Counted from the stretch's first letter, positions 23,901 to 35,129 are shown. The stretch is DNA of 64,000 bases from Collybia mongolica (GCA_013420905.1 JAAXNY010000001.1:7254001-7318000), one strand, 5' to 3'. Notes: a model not told the origin generated them from the letters alone. Made by a program: numbers and translations.

Positions 23901-25745
23901 TGACGTCCTTTTCTCTAGACCAAAATTATATTTTGTAAAGGTTGATGTTCAAGCGTGTTTCGACACTATTGATCAAACGAAATTGTTGGAAATATTACGA
24001 GACTTGATTTCAGAGGTATTGAATAACGTCCATCCCCCCCCCTCCCCCCGCAACTAATACTATTACTAATGAACTTTCTCTATCGCAGGACATATATATG
24101 AATCAGAAATATGGGCAAGTAAGCGTTTCCGGAGATAGAATCAAACGAGCATTTATCAGAAAAGCTAGACCAGAAGGTGGGTGAACATTACTCGTCGTTA
24201 GATGGCATCTTACTTCAAACCTCCCCAGATGACCATCCCCACTTTCTAAGATACGCCACAGAACTTGCAGGTATTCTACGAGATACCATTTTTGTTGATC
24301 AGGTTGGCCTTCAATCTCTCTTCTATAGCAATTTCACCGATGTTTTGTGGTCTAGGTTACGTACTCCTATTCGAAAAAAGAAGAAATTCTTCAACTTCTG
24401 GAGGAGCACATTACAGAAAATATCGTCAAGGTTTGACTCTATAAAAGTGTTGCTAGAAGAGAAACTATAGGTCGTGTTCTTCTAGATAGGTCATTCTTAT
24501 TTTCGTCAGACAGTTGGCATACCGCAAGGATCTGTCCTGTCTGCGTTGCTGTGTTCCTTTTTTTACGGAGATCTTGAGAAACGGTTCGAAAACTTCAGGG
24601 ATGACTTGCAAAGTGTAAGAGCGTCACTTACTTTCAACCGACTCTACCTGACTCCACCTTTAAGCTCCTGATAAGACTGGTTGATGACTATTTATTTATA
24701 ACCACGAGCCTCTCAAGAGCAAAGCGGTTCCTTGATATGATGAATCAAGGTGCGCGTCCCAATATATATGCCGGTCTCTTGACTCTGATCTCGTACATAG
24801 GGCATCCCGAATATGGCTGTTTCATATCCCGGGAAAAAACTCTCACAAACTTTGATTATGATGCTCAGATACTTAACGTAACTGAGCCAAAACAAGAAGG
24901 TCCGTACTCTCCATGTTATATCGTTTTTTTTCAGCTGATATGACAACAGCTTTCCCCTGGTGTGGGTTCATGATCGACATGAAGGATTTATCTGTATCTG
25001 TAGATTATGGAAGGTATCACGGAACAAGTGAGTTGGCGTGCATCAAATGCTTCCTGGTTCAATGATCAACTTCACCCCTCAGATCTCAGTGATACTCTCA
25101 CAGTCGACCGAGGGCGCCGACCTGGTGCCGCGTTTTTGCATAAGATGCTATGGTAAGGCACTTTATATTGACTAGCTTCTGTGTTGACGCCTTCAGCAGG
25201 CTAGCACGGGCAAAGAGTCATCCAATATATTCTGACATCGATTTGAACACGGAACCGGTAGTCTACCTGAACATATATCAGAACTTTCTTCTATGTGCCA
25301 TGAAAATGCATGGTTACCTTAGAGATTGGGGAATAAAAGTCAACAAGAATGTGGCCTTTCTTCGTGGTGAGCCGATTTTCTCTTTCTGGACTAGCGTGAC
25401 ATTAACGTTTGGATAGACACGATACAGAAAATGGTAAATCTGTCGTATCTGGCCATACGGAACAAGAGTTCCTTGCATAAAAAAACGGGATTTCCTGTGG
25501 TCCAGAAGTTCGCAGTGGCCTGGTAAATACCCCATCTGTCATACGTGCGTATTACTTACGAGACAATCAGGCTGGGGGTGTATGCATTCCACAAGGTGCT
25601 GAGTAGAAAGCCACAACGCTACACCGCACTGCTGCGGGGCCTCTCCTTCGAACTCACGAGGCCTCGTTATCGAAAGTACAGGCCACAGTTCCAAGCTTTG
25701 ATAAAAGAGGGCCATGTGGGGCTATTAGGGTGGATTTCGTTCTAA
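20991..25745 (+). CDS. TERT: Telomerase reverse transcriptase (TERT), many exons
   Basis: ATG at 20991 (MSQASPTCTILRKYFP), stop near 25743-25745, with more than a dozen introns. N-terminal landmarks are VLVRARLFYSRPRLVPHTN (about 21970-22030) and MARHLSKYIFPRQYGLSSPF (about 22205-22265). The TERT-specific T motif TNFYITESSAFRNRVLYFR is at 23279-23336. Reverse-transcriptase motifs follow: 1/2 RLLPKDTGVRPIVNLRWR (about 23510-23565), A YFVKVDVQACFDTID (about 23930-23975), B' VGIPQGSVLSALLCSFFYGD (about 24510-24570), C LLIRLVDDYLFITT (24664-24706), D HPEYGCFISREKTLTNFD (about 24800-24860), and E near FPWCGFMIDMKDLSVSVD (about 24955-25010). The catalytic Asp residues of A (VKVD) and C (VDDY) are present. 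The C-terminal extension ends with LGVYAFHKVLSRKPQRY. The copy looks complete and functional. It copies the telomerase RNA template onto chromosome ends. Confidence 0.94.
21874..21952 (+). repeat. TERT intron sharing a 24-base core with a TPR-gene intron
   Basis: The intron GTATGT..TGTAG contains, at 21888-21911, TGCTTATTCTGTTCTTCGGC plus GCCT. The intron at 19012-19063 in the TPR gene carries the same core at 19015-19038 with two differences (22 of 24 identical), in the same orientation relative to transcription. Similarity fades into a C/T-rich stretch after the core. Confidence 0.6.
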
Positions 25746-25910
25746 AATGCGATAGGGACTCTTTGATCTACTTCAATGATGAGTTAGTGATGAGACCGAA
25801 CCTACCCCCAGCTCGATAAAATTGGAAATTGATATGCCGCGAGGACGTTCTGTCAACATGGAAGATACCCTAGATACACTTGAACGTTACCACGATGGAG
25901 AAGATTGACA
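25746..25910. other. Spacer after TERT
   Basis: Downstream flank of TERT leading into the inverted-repeat element; it ends with AGATTGACA, which reappears just beyond the right end of the element (26160-26168). Confidence 0.4.
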
Positions 25911-26154
25911 CTCAGTCAAAAATAAAGTCATGCTTAGTCAGTGTAAACTCAGCAGTAATGACAAAGTCAACGAAAAGTCTTACAAGAGTCAATAAAAATG
26001 GTAATTCAAACTTATGATTTTGTCAACTTTCAATGTGGATTTGGCCATTTGGGAGGAAATGAATGATTTTTGACTACTTTGGGCTGGCTCCTGACCATTA
26101 CATTTGGGTGATGTCAAAACTCGCAACTAAAGTTTGACTTTATTTTTTACTGAG
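25911..26154. mobile_element. MITE-like element with 20-base terminal inverted repeats
   Basis: The left end CTCAGTCAAAAATAAAGTCA (25911-25930) and the reverse complement of the right end (26135-26154, CTCAGTAAAAAATAAAGTCA) match at 19 of 20 positions. The 244-base interior is AT-rich, non-coding, and full of short GTCAA/TTGAC and AGTCA motifs. A direct repeat AGATTGACA lies immediately left of the element and again 5 bases beyond its right end, so a clean target-site duplication is not proved. Size, terminal repeats and lack of coding capacity fit a non-autonomous DNA transposon. Confidence 0.6.
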
Positions 26155-26439
26155 ATAATAGATTGACACTTGGTACTCCTTTTGCCGATTGGACCGCAAA
26201 ACTCGAGGTCTGGTACTAAATATACCCAACTGTGTAGTCAAGACGGCTCCTAGGACGGTATAGCAGACGTGAACATATGAACCAAGTCGAGAATTTATCA
26301 ATCTCATGATCACTGCTCCTAACTTTTAGTTGTGTCCGAGATACCCGAGTATTGTCATGTGTATCTAGAAATGCTCCGGTCCGGTGACGCACTTGCGCCG
26401 AGTGGTCTCAATCTCAACCCACGTGAGAAGGTTATATAT
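26155..26439. promoter_or_regulatory. Upstream region of the glutathione peroxidase gene
   Basis: Gene-free interval between the inverted-repeat element and the peroxidase start. A TATATATGA stretch lies directly at the first start (26434-26442). The element therefore sits about 285 bases upstream of the gene and could affect it; that is inference. Confidence 0.35.
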
Positions 26440-27263
26440 ATGATTTCATTCCTCGCAGTCACACCACAAGCTGCAAGATTGTTCAGCACCCCCACCCTTA
26501 TAAGCTTTCACTTTTGTCGTACCATACCCATACCACTACGATCCACTTTTTCAACATCTAGCTCTCAAATGTCCAGCTTCTACTCACTCAAAGCAGAGAG
26601 GCCAGACGGCCAAGTCTTTGACTTTGCTGACCTTAAGGGAAAGACCGTCTTGATCGTCAACGTTGCCTCCCAGTGGTGAGTCTCCTGTGCGATGCAGAGC
26701 TTCATCAACACTGACCTCAGACCCAACCAGCGGATTTACTCCCCAGTATAAAGGTCAGATCGGTGTCGAAGTTTTCTTGATAATCTGGGTACCAACCACC
26801 CACCTCTGCAGGCCTGCAAGAACTTTACACAAAGTATAAAGATCGGGACTTCGAAATATTGGGTTTCCCGTGTAATCAGGTATGACGCCCTTTGCACCCC
26901 AACGATATCTCCAACTTAACTGCCGTAGTTTGGAGGCCAAGAACCAGAAAACGATGCGGGGATTGAGAAGTTCTGCACTCTTAACCACGGCGTCACCTTC
27001 CCTTTGATGAAGAAGTCAGACGTCAACGGAGACAACACGAACGAGGTCTACCGGTGGCTGAAGGATGAGAAGGCAGGCATCCTAGGTCTCACAAGAATCA
27101 AGGTATGTACCTACCCTCACAACTCTCGCTTGTCCATCGTCTGACGACACTGCAGTGGAATTTCGAGAAATTCCTCGTGAACAAGGAGGGAGTTGTGGTG
27201 AACAGATGGGCCTCAACGACGACCCCGGCGGCTATTGATGCGGAAATCGCGAAGATCCTATGA
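26440..27263 (+). CDS. GPX: Glutathione/thioredoxin peroxidase (Gpx3/Hyr1 type), probably dual-targeted
   Basis: Five or so exons encode [40 protein letters not shown] (the peroxidatic Cys codon is split by an intron), [34 protein letters not shown] and [14 protein letters not shown], ending IAKIL. The Cys, the Gln of FGGQ, and Trp/Asn of WNFEKF form the known catalytic tetrad. It has Cys, not selenocysteine, as usual in fungi. The class reduces hydroperoxides, mostly with thioredoxin. Two in-frame starts are plausible. ATG 26440 adds 43 residues rich in Arg, Ser and Thr with no acidic residue ([20 protein letters not shown]), a mitochondrial presequence by composition. ATG 26569 (MSSFYSLK) gives the usual cytosolic form. 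Confidence 0.93.
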
Positions 27264-27611
27264 CTACAAGGAAAACTATAACCTTATGTACTTATATCTA
27301 CCTTCAAGGTCTAGAAAGCTATGGTATATTTTCGCTGGTGCTGAGTCAGCTCTTGAGGTACTTCCGAATGTTGTCAATATCTGAATGGTCAACGGTGCAA
27401 GTGGGTCTTTACCTGGCAGTTTGTCTCAAGCGTAGAACCATGTTTGTCATAACATAAACTTTCCAAGTGCAGTAATCCACCACCCACGATAGAGTACCTG
27501 CCAGCCTTCTTCATGTATAATCTTCTTTACGCAGTCGTACAACCCAAGATACGGTTCCTCGCGTAGTCGTCTGCAGTATGAAAAAACACGTCAAGCTCTA
27601 CATCATCGTGA
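27264..27611. other. Intergenic, 3' flanks of converging genes
   Basis: About 350 bases between the peroxidase stop and the carrier-like locus on the other strand; I see no gene. Confidence 0.4.
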
Positions 27612-29299
27612 TCATGTCTGTGCATACCGTACGACTAAAGACTCGTGATTGACCTCAACCTCCAATCCTGCGGTTTTTGAGTTTGTTTTCTCCAGGTCCT
27701 GTGCCTCCACATCAAGAGGAACTGGTGTTGACAAATCGGCTGCGATTGGTCCATAGTTGTGTTGGATGGCGAGCCGCGTGATGATGATGTCCAGTGCTGA
27801 AGAGGCATACACCGGTAGAATAGGCCAGGAGGATTGGATCACTGGGTAAGATCTCGTGAGAGATGAGCCTCCGCACTCGGATGAACACAAGAACTTGGAG
27901 AATGATGTTGATAACGAATGCAAGTGCTAGACCTGGGATGAGCCACAGTGCCCACGGTTTCTTGCGCTCATAATCAGTGAAGAGGGCACGGAGAGCTGTA
28001 GAAACGCTTGTGCCCGTTGATTCGAGCTTGTGGGTGGTCGTAATTGAGCTATGGTTGGGGAAGGGTGGTCAGTGATCAGTTGCGGTAGTCAGTGGACTCC
28101 TTTACCGGTACACAAAGATCAATCCGATGCAGAAGAACGCGTTGTAGAATAGGGCGGACTGGAGGGATCTATCGATAGTGGTTGGAGATTGGGGACATGT
28201 ATATCTTTGTCCCGTTTAGCCGAAACCAAAAAGAGGGGGAGTACGACATTCCAAAGGAGCGTAGGTACTGGATACGCGTTCAGTATCTAGGCCACAGAAG
28301 GCATGTGGGACGGACTCACGAAGACCTTTGGAAAGACCGCCCTGCCCCTCAATCTCTTGACTCGCCTCCAAGCCGCGATAGGTTGGAACGAGTTATAATG
28401 AAGATGATGCGTCGTCGGTTAGTGGTTCGGAGACCCCTCCGCCATCAGTGGTGGGAATAGGTTCGGTATCGGTTGTCGTCGGATTAGTTTAGGGTGGTAC
28501 GCAACCCGATACCTCACTAAGATGCCAATGAATGGGATAAAAATGAGCGAGAGTAGGTCCAGAGGGGCCTTTAACATTTACAGTAAAATAAAGTGGAGCA
28601 GGAAGAGACGACATTCCGTGCTGAATCAGTTCGAAGTGTGATTCAGGGATTAGACGACGAGGCCGCTCTATAAATAGTCGAGTAACTACGACGACGGTGA
28701 TCGCGATCGCAACATTGTGAGGTCCGGAAAGGTTTTTTGTGTCAGGGTCCCTCTTTTGCGATAACATCCAAGAACCACTTTTAAACCATAAAGCAAGGAA
28801 AGGGCTTTAAGTTAAACTCACGGATGGCATGGGATAAGGAGGTGAAGTTTGGTCATCCACTTTCCGACTCGGCTCTCCATGCTCGCCCAACCCCAGAGGC
28901 AAACCCAGGAGCAAAATCGTTCTACTGCTAGCCTGGCCTGGCCTCTTTATTGCGATATTCAAAACTTCCTGTGAGGCTGAGTAAAGCCTGTACACAAATT
29001 TCTTGGCAGTGCTGGTGTCATACGTGGCGGACAGAAAATCGAAGAGAACAACGGCGGCACTGAGTAAGTATAAAGGCGCATGTGTACACACGTCCCTGGG
29101 ACACGGTGGGACGAATCACACAGGGACTGAGACACGTTGAAGGCCACGAGACCTGCCCTAGCCCGTTTTCGCGTCGGCTGGTCTGTTTACATAGTCCAAG
29201 AAAAACACGCCAAGGACACTCAGTGGGTTGTAGAACTTCAAGAATGCTCATTCTCATGGGTAGTGGCTCACCTGACTTATTGCCAACGTGGCTACTCAT
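27612..29299 (-). pseudogene. Multi-pass membrane protein of a carrier-like basidiomycete family, possibly decaying
   Basis: Protein-like segments occur in order on the minus strand: FYNPLSVLGVFFLDY (about 29220-29176), LLSLIFIPFIGILVRYRVAY (about 28570-28510), QSALFYNAFFCIGLIFVYR (about 28165-28105), DYERKKPWALWLIPGLALAF then VINIILQVLVFIRVRRL (about 27990-27870), and LDIIITRLAIQHNYGPIA (about 27790-27735), with an acidic tail. The last motif resembles the PLEV..TRLAIQ element of a basidiomycete membrane family with mitochondrial-carrier-like features. Between segments the frame changes where the family should be continuous, for example around 28345 (VKRL versus EGQGGLSKGL) and around 27800-27845. 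Short introns could explain some shifts (a 46-base GTGATC..TTCAG intron is possible at the second), but several together suggest frameshift decay. Boundaries are approximate. Confidence 0.4.
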
Positions 29300-29526
29300 A
29301 GTTTAATGTAGTATCCACCGAGACTGGGGGCCTACATAATTCGAGCATTCATCAAACCCAAACGCACCTTAAGCCCAGCCCTGAAGCTTAGGCCTGTCTA
29401 CAGCGACCGAAAGGTGTAATTCGACCAATTATGGTATAGGGGGGTGACGGGCAGCATGATGATCGAAGCACGAGGCCGCAAATAGTTTGGCTCGTTTATG
29501 TATGTACAAAGCCATCATCTTTAAAA

Positions 29527-30621
29527 ATGACTTCTACACCCTCAAGCGACAAGACCCTCTACTTCGACGCCCCCATCGCTCACTTCCACAACATGTCGTC
29601 TCAGAGCTCTACGCTGCCCGTCAATGAGACCGTCGTAGAATCTGGCGCTCCTGCCAGCGTTGAGGCTGACCGGGCTTCGCCGACGACTGAGAAGCCTGTG
29701 GTCAATGGCGTGGCTGCCGTGGAAGGAAGTGAGAAGCCCGCGCTGCCACGTAGTGACGACTCGTCGGGCTGGCTACCTGCCATTGACGTCCCTCCCTCAC
29801 CCAAGGAAACTGGTGAGAAGCCAGCAACTGGGGCCCACCTCAACGGCCACAACCGGTCGATATCCTACTCCCCGCGACGTTCTAGCTCGCTGACAAGACC
29901 GAGCCTGTTTACGAGCACAGACGGGCAAACGATTGAAGGGTCGACGTTTATTGGGGGTGCGGCGACAACAGGGCCTAATTCTCGGGCGGAACAGAACGAA
30001 TCACTGCATCAACGGGCGATGTCTGCAGATGCTTCCTTGACGCCAAAACAGCGGGCAAAGATCGCAAAAGCTGAAGGCAAGTCGGCCCGGTTAGTGATGT
30101 CATCCGTTGCTTCAACTGATGCCGTTCCCCTCATAGCCAAAGATGGTCAACGTCTTTCCAAAGTTATCAAGGAAGAAGCAAAAGCCGAGAAAAAGGCCCT
30201 CAATGTTGCCATCAATGAGCTCGCCGAGCTGCAGAAAATCCAGAAAACTGCCGTCAAGGTATAGTCCTCACACACCGATCATTACCTCTTCTTCATATCA
30301 CTAACGCCCCTCATCCAGAGCGAGGCCAAGGCACACACCTCGCATACCAAAGTCCTCGCAGAGTTTCAAAAACTCGAGGCTGTCTTCCTTGCTGCGCGCG
30401 CAAAATTCGAAGCTTCCCAGGCCCGTCTTCGCTCCGAGGAAGAAACATTGGAAATTGTTAGAAACAACGCCAGAGAAGCAACAGAGAAGCTCCAGGAAAA
30501 GGCCCAAGAGGTAGACAGTCTTCGGACCATGTACGGCGTCGACGAACGAGAACGTGCTGCGAAACTTGCAGAGCTTTCTGCAAAGGTGACAGAACACAAG
30601 GTCGGTTGGTTCTCGCGGTAG
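29527..30621 (+). CDS. Coiled-coil protein similar to the agaricomycete 'DNA-binding protein Ncp1' family
   Basis: Exons 29527-30258 and 30319-30621 join to 344 residues. The first 170 residues are disordered and Ser/Pro-rich with a conserved-looking patch YSPRRSSSLTRPSLFTSTDG and QTIEGSTFIGG. The rest is helical: SLTPKQRAKIAKAEGKSARL, RLSKVIKEEAKAEKKALNVA, INELAELQKIQKTAVKSEAK, then heptad-rich LEAVFLAARAKFEASQARLR and EATEKLQEKAQEVDSLRTMY. It is a long Ala/Lys/Glu coiled coil. From memory, similar proteins in mushroom genomes are labelled Ncp1; the DNA-binding label is not supported by any recognisable motif here. A second in-frame ATG lies at residue 23 (MSSQSS). Likely a soluble scaffold. 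Confidence 0.72.
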
Positions 30622-30807
30622 TTGTTGTGATGTTTTTCTATCTTCAAGGTCTTTTGGTTCATAATACCCTTTCACCGGTATCTAGTAATAAGCTATCCTA
30701 CCAGTAGCATATTATTGTATTCTATCAAAAGGATTTGTCATCATCATGTCGAAGAGAATAAGGGGATCGACGTACTGTAGAAAAGTGACAATATTATGTC
30801 TAAGATT

Positions 30808-32474
30808 TTATAGCAAGTGGAAATCCCCCACGATTTCCCGCTCATCTACAACAAGCACCACTTGCTTGTCAGGATACAACGCACTGATGACTTCCTTTTC
30901 TGTCCAACGCTGGGGGTCCCCAGTGCTCTCGCCAGCGATGGGTGTCAGGGTATAATGGATTGATAGCGCGGAGAGTGCCCCACCATAGGCATGGGATATG
31001 CCCGTGTCGATAATAATAATTTTTCCGTTGCATCTAGCAACGATCCCCTGTGTCAGTTTATTAGCGTACGGTACACCCACTTAATGGAGAAATACAAACA
31101 TTGAAATCCGGGGTATGACCCATGATCATCCGACGTGTCCCAGTTCTTGCGAGAACCTGTTCAACGTCGACGCACACCTTCTCCTCGCTCTCCAAGGCCC
31201 AGCCACGATACCACAGCGGGCCGTTCGCGTCGTACAATGCCTTTTCTTCAAAGGTAGCACCTACTGTGTTGTTAGAGAAAGAAATCCGAAGATAAGATCT
31301 GACTGACTTGCGGGAAGGCCTGGATATGGATTAGGAGGGTGGGGCGGGGGCTGAGCGCGATTTTGGAGTTTCCGCAGGAGCGAGTCCGAAATTTCGTTGA
31401 TGCGCGATGGGAACGGCGTAAGGTCTTGGTACGTCGGTGAGAGTCCTCCGTGTACGAACGACAATGCTGCGTGTGAGAGGGGTTCGACGTCGCGGTAGTA
31501 ATACGCGTTGTCAGTCGGTGTGCCTTCTTGATAGTGCAGGTGCATCGATTTCGGGGGGAACGGCGTGTTGGGCGGACCGAGGGAGGGGTGCAGCGGAAGA
31601 CGGGATGCCGTTGTATAGTTTGCGGCCCAAGAGCGGCCTATCGTTCCAGTGGAAAGCATTTCCTGGCGTTCTGCCACGGTTCCGAACGTCTTGATCTCGG
31701 TGGGGTATACATATCTTGGGGGCATCATTAGTTTGTCTAGTAAAAAGGAGACGAAGCATGGCTTTACCTCCAGTCGCCTGTGGAGATTCGGTAGTCAGAA
31801 ACGACGAATAACGGCCTAGCGCACTCTATAACACACCTATAGCATTCATCCATTCGTGGTTCCCGAGGTGTGAAAGCACCGTGCCTCCTGTCACTTTCGC
31901 CTGCGCGCGCAGCTGGTCCATCCATGTGAACAGCGCAATGGTATCATCCCCTCTACCGATCGACGCATCAGCCCATCCCCACATATTCTCCCACTCAAAC
32001 TCACCGATCAATGATATCTCCTGTCTGCACAAAGTAATCCGCTTCCCCCGTCCAGTTCCCCTCCCCGTCCACCACACCCGCAAACTGCAGCACCTTGCGT
32101 GCGTTCGGCATGTCACCATGCAGGTCCCCCACCGCGACGATGTGCCGCACGAATGGCCGCGGTGCGGCGCTATCAGCTTTGGCTTTCGCCCAGTACCGCA
32201 CACCCACAGGCCCGTATACGAAGAACTCAAGCGACAGGTATTCCCTGGGGAAGGCGCTGATGGCCTGCGGAATGAGGATATGCAGCTGAAGTATGTAGAT
32301 GCAGTAGAGGGCGACGAGGGGCCCACCGACCAACCATTTGAGGAGCGTGTTGCTGGAGGACGGCTCGGGCATAGGGGGCGGTTCTGAGGGAGGCACAGGG
32401 ATTGGCGTGGACGACAGACGTGGCGACGGTTCAGCGGCTTTTGGTCCAGGCTTCGGAGTCTTCGACTTAGCCAT
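30808..32474 (-). CDS. Membrane-anchored Shewanella-like (Shelph) calcineurin-type phosphatase
   Basis: ATG at 32474, stop at 30808, with several introns. After a Pro-rich cytosolic start (MAKSKTPKPG) a single hydrophobic segment LLKWLVGGPLVALYCIYILQ forms a signal anchor. The metallophosphoesterase motifs follow: HIVAVGDLHGD, YFVQTGDIIDRGDD, HLGNHEWMNAIGDWR, FVHGGLSP, RMIMGHTPDFN and IIIDTGISHAYGG. These are the two-metal ligands (Asp, His, Asp, Asn, His, His) of the PPP/Shelph type. The spacing and the GNHE-WMN variant fit Shelphs, not PP1/PP2A. Shelphs are found in bacteria, fungi, plants and protists. By topology the catalytic domain would be lumenal, in the ER or Golgi, or extracellular; the substrate is unknown. 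The C-terminus ends VVLVVDEREIVGDFHLL. Confidence 0.87.
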
Positions 32475-32902
32475 TGCTGCAATTGCAAAAAATTAGGGGC
32501 ACCGAGTGTTGCCTCTGGCGGGTATCAGGATTTTAAGGCCACGACGAGGCGGTGACCGTGGGGTATGTATGTTTGCTGTTCAAAATTCAAACCTGACTGA
32601 GAGTGGGAGTATTTATAACTTTTTATGATCTTAAGCGGTGGAACTCCGGAGACTCCTGATCAAACGAGGCTAACAGAAAGAATGCCGACCGTTGACTTCC
32701 ATTTCTCGATAACCATGCGCGAATTTTGGACGGCCTGTAGCACGGAAAGGGTTTTATTGAGGCATATGGTCGCCGGTTGTTGTACACTACTTTATTTGGG
32801 GTATAAAATACAAAGGTGAGTAGGTTGAAAAGCATTAACAAGGCCCGTTTGTAAAGTTGATGGAACGGCAATATCGTGTCCCATCAAAAGCTGTCTCCCT
32901 AG

Positions 32903-34372
32903 CTAGCTGCCAAGTCGGCGATTATCCTCGGTGTCGCTATCAGAGTCGATTGTCATAAGAGAGCCCTTGGCACTGCTACCGAACCTGTCTCCAGTTCGAG
33001 GACTCCTCTGGATAACAACAACAGGCGGCAATCTCCTCCAGAACATCCACGCGCTCACGATATCCTGCAAAAGAAGTACACGATGAACATAAAATAAGTT
33101 CGCGAGGAAGACTGTGACCAGCAGTTTACCCATTGAGTTCCAAAACAGATTACAGCGACTATTGGAACTATTTTTCGATGGAGTTAGTTGACTACTAAAT
33201 AAAATAGGACAGCCCCCCTTTGAACTCACGCATTGGGAGCAACAGGCTCCAACGTGGCACAGAGACTTTGATACGTGGGACAATAAAAAGGGAGAGCCTA
33301 ACACAAGTGCTGCGTAAGCAAGGTGCTGCAGTAGTTTGAGTTGGGCACGTACCCCACACCGATGCCGCCTGTAACGGTGAACAACCCGATCCGCACAAAA
33401 ACAGAGAGCGAGATTCCCGCACGGTCGGCAGTTAGGCGTCTAAAGGCGGCCCAATTTCGGTATAAAATCAAGGCAGTATAAACTATAGTCGCATAATTAT
33501 TTTGTGGAGGAAAGGTTCCGACAACGATAGGCCTTACTTTGCAACGGGATTAGTATCACCCCAGCAATGAAAATGATGGCAGCAGTTGTGATTGCACTAT
33601 GATAAAAAAGAGCGTGAACCCAAGCTCGGAGGGGTTCTGCAGTTTACTGACGGTATTGGGCTTGTAATATGACAATAAAAATGGCTTGCATCACGTTCCA
33701 CCACCGAAGGCTCCTGGACGATCTAAGGATGCATGTTGAGGAAGAGTTTGACAAGGAAGGGCGCTATAACATACCAGCATAACTTCGATGCATACCCCAA
33801 CAAAAATCGCCCAAGGGAAAATTGCAAGCTAGTAAAATGGTAAGAGATGATCAGACTGTGCCGAGGTCTACTACTCACGAATCGTGAGATCCTACAATCA
33901 ATCTGCCTCGCTCGCAGTACGACATTCGATACTTTAAGGTAATACTAGATAGGCATTAATGAGAGACTGCAAAGATGAAATATGTTGTTTTAGGGCGTAC
34001 ATCGATTGCAAAACAAGTGTACGCAGCACTACACCTAACCAAATGATATCGCTGTCATAATATAATCCAGAGTTCGTACGGCTGGGCTTACAAGGGTGGA
34101 GACGCGTAAATTAGTGCAGCTTGAAGAAAGCAAACCCCGAAAGGTGGTTCGGATCCGGTTTGTCGCCCAATGAGGAGGACAAATGAGACAGAGTATATTA
34201 ACCACGAAGTCAAAACACAAAACCACACCCCCGAGCGATGAACGCGAGGCGAAAAAAAAGCGGGGGCTAGCACGGCAGTGATCAAGCAGACGCCCAGTAG
34301 CGCAGATGCATTGAAGATAGCGATTTGGCTGTGGATCGCTGCAGAGTCAAGCCCGTTGCCCCCAGCGGCCAT
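32903..34372 (-). CDS. Orphan seven-helix receptor-like protein, basidiomycete family
   Basis: The likely start is ATG 34372 (MAAGGNGLDSAAIHSQIAIF), stop at 32903. Many short introns separate single-helix exons: LGVCLITAVLAPAFFSP, SGVWFCVLTSWLIYSVSFVL then LIGRQTGSEPPFGVCFLQAA, YTALILYRNWAAFRRLTADR, VFVRIGLFTVTGGIGVG and DIVSAWMFWRRLPPVVVIQR, with a Ser/Asp-rich tail (TIDSDSDTEDN). The order PPFGxCxxQAxLIY in loop 2-3, YRNWxxF after helix 5, and D-I-x-x-x-WMFWR after helix 7 matches an agaricomycete-specific 7TM family I recognise by pattern, often present in several copies. It is not a pheromone receptor or rhodopsin. Its ligand and signalling are unknown. Exons in 33480-34080 were not resolved in full. 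Confidence 0.72.
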
Positions 34373-35129
34373 AAGAGGTTCAGAGGGAAAACGAATGTGC
34401 GGTAAGAGCGACCTGGCTGAAGAAAGCAATGCAGAGGCAGAAAGTGCTTCTTTATATGGTGAGGTAACGACAGGTACGCATTCCACGCCTCTAGCGCCCT
34501 ACACATCACGGCATGAAAAGGCTTCGCGGAGGGAAGAAATGTCCTGAAATGCCCCACTAAGCAACTGCCGTGTGAAACGGGGTGATCATCATTTATGTGG
34601 TCCCGCCGACAGAGTAGGAGCACGGTTCCACGATAAAAGGAAGCAATCTAGTAGGCAGGAGTGTCTCTGTAGATCCATGCTCAGATCCGCTACTGGGATT
34701 GGGAATAATTCCGAGGGGAGTTGAACGTTGAATCCTGGCAGTGGGAAGATTTGTTATGTGGGACGGTAAGTCTTGGTAGCCGCGGTTAGCCGTGGCTTGG
34801 GCTAGCGCTGGTGCAGATCGATGTCATCGTAATATTCAGCCACATGGCGACGTACTGTAGAAAGATTATTGCAAGGGCTTTAATTCGAATATATTGTGAG
34901 GGTTGCTGGTCTAGGATTACTGGAGCAGCCGCTAGTTGCCGATCAGGTGATGCCGTTCGTAATGACGTCAAATCATCCTGGACTCCATGTCTCAGAGGCA
35001 GCGTGACGGTATATAAAGGAAAAGCGCTGGGAAAATACGATTACAGTGTTTGATATCCACCCAGATTACTCTCTCTTTTCTCCCACCCGTGTTCAATTTA
35101 CCAGAAAAGTTCCTCACTAGTATTCTATC
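34373..35129. promoter_or_regulatory. Upstream region with a TATA box for the small mitochondrial gene
   Basis: No gene is visible in these 757 bases. TATATAAAGG occurs at 35010-35019, about 110 bases before the ATG at 35130 and on the right strand, a credible TATA box. The rest of the interval is unremarkable. Confidence 0.45.
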
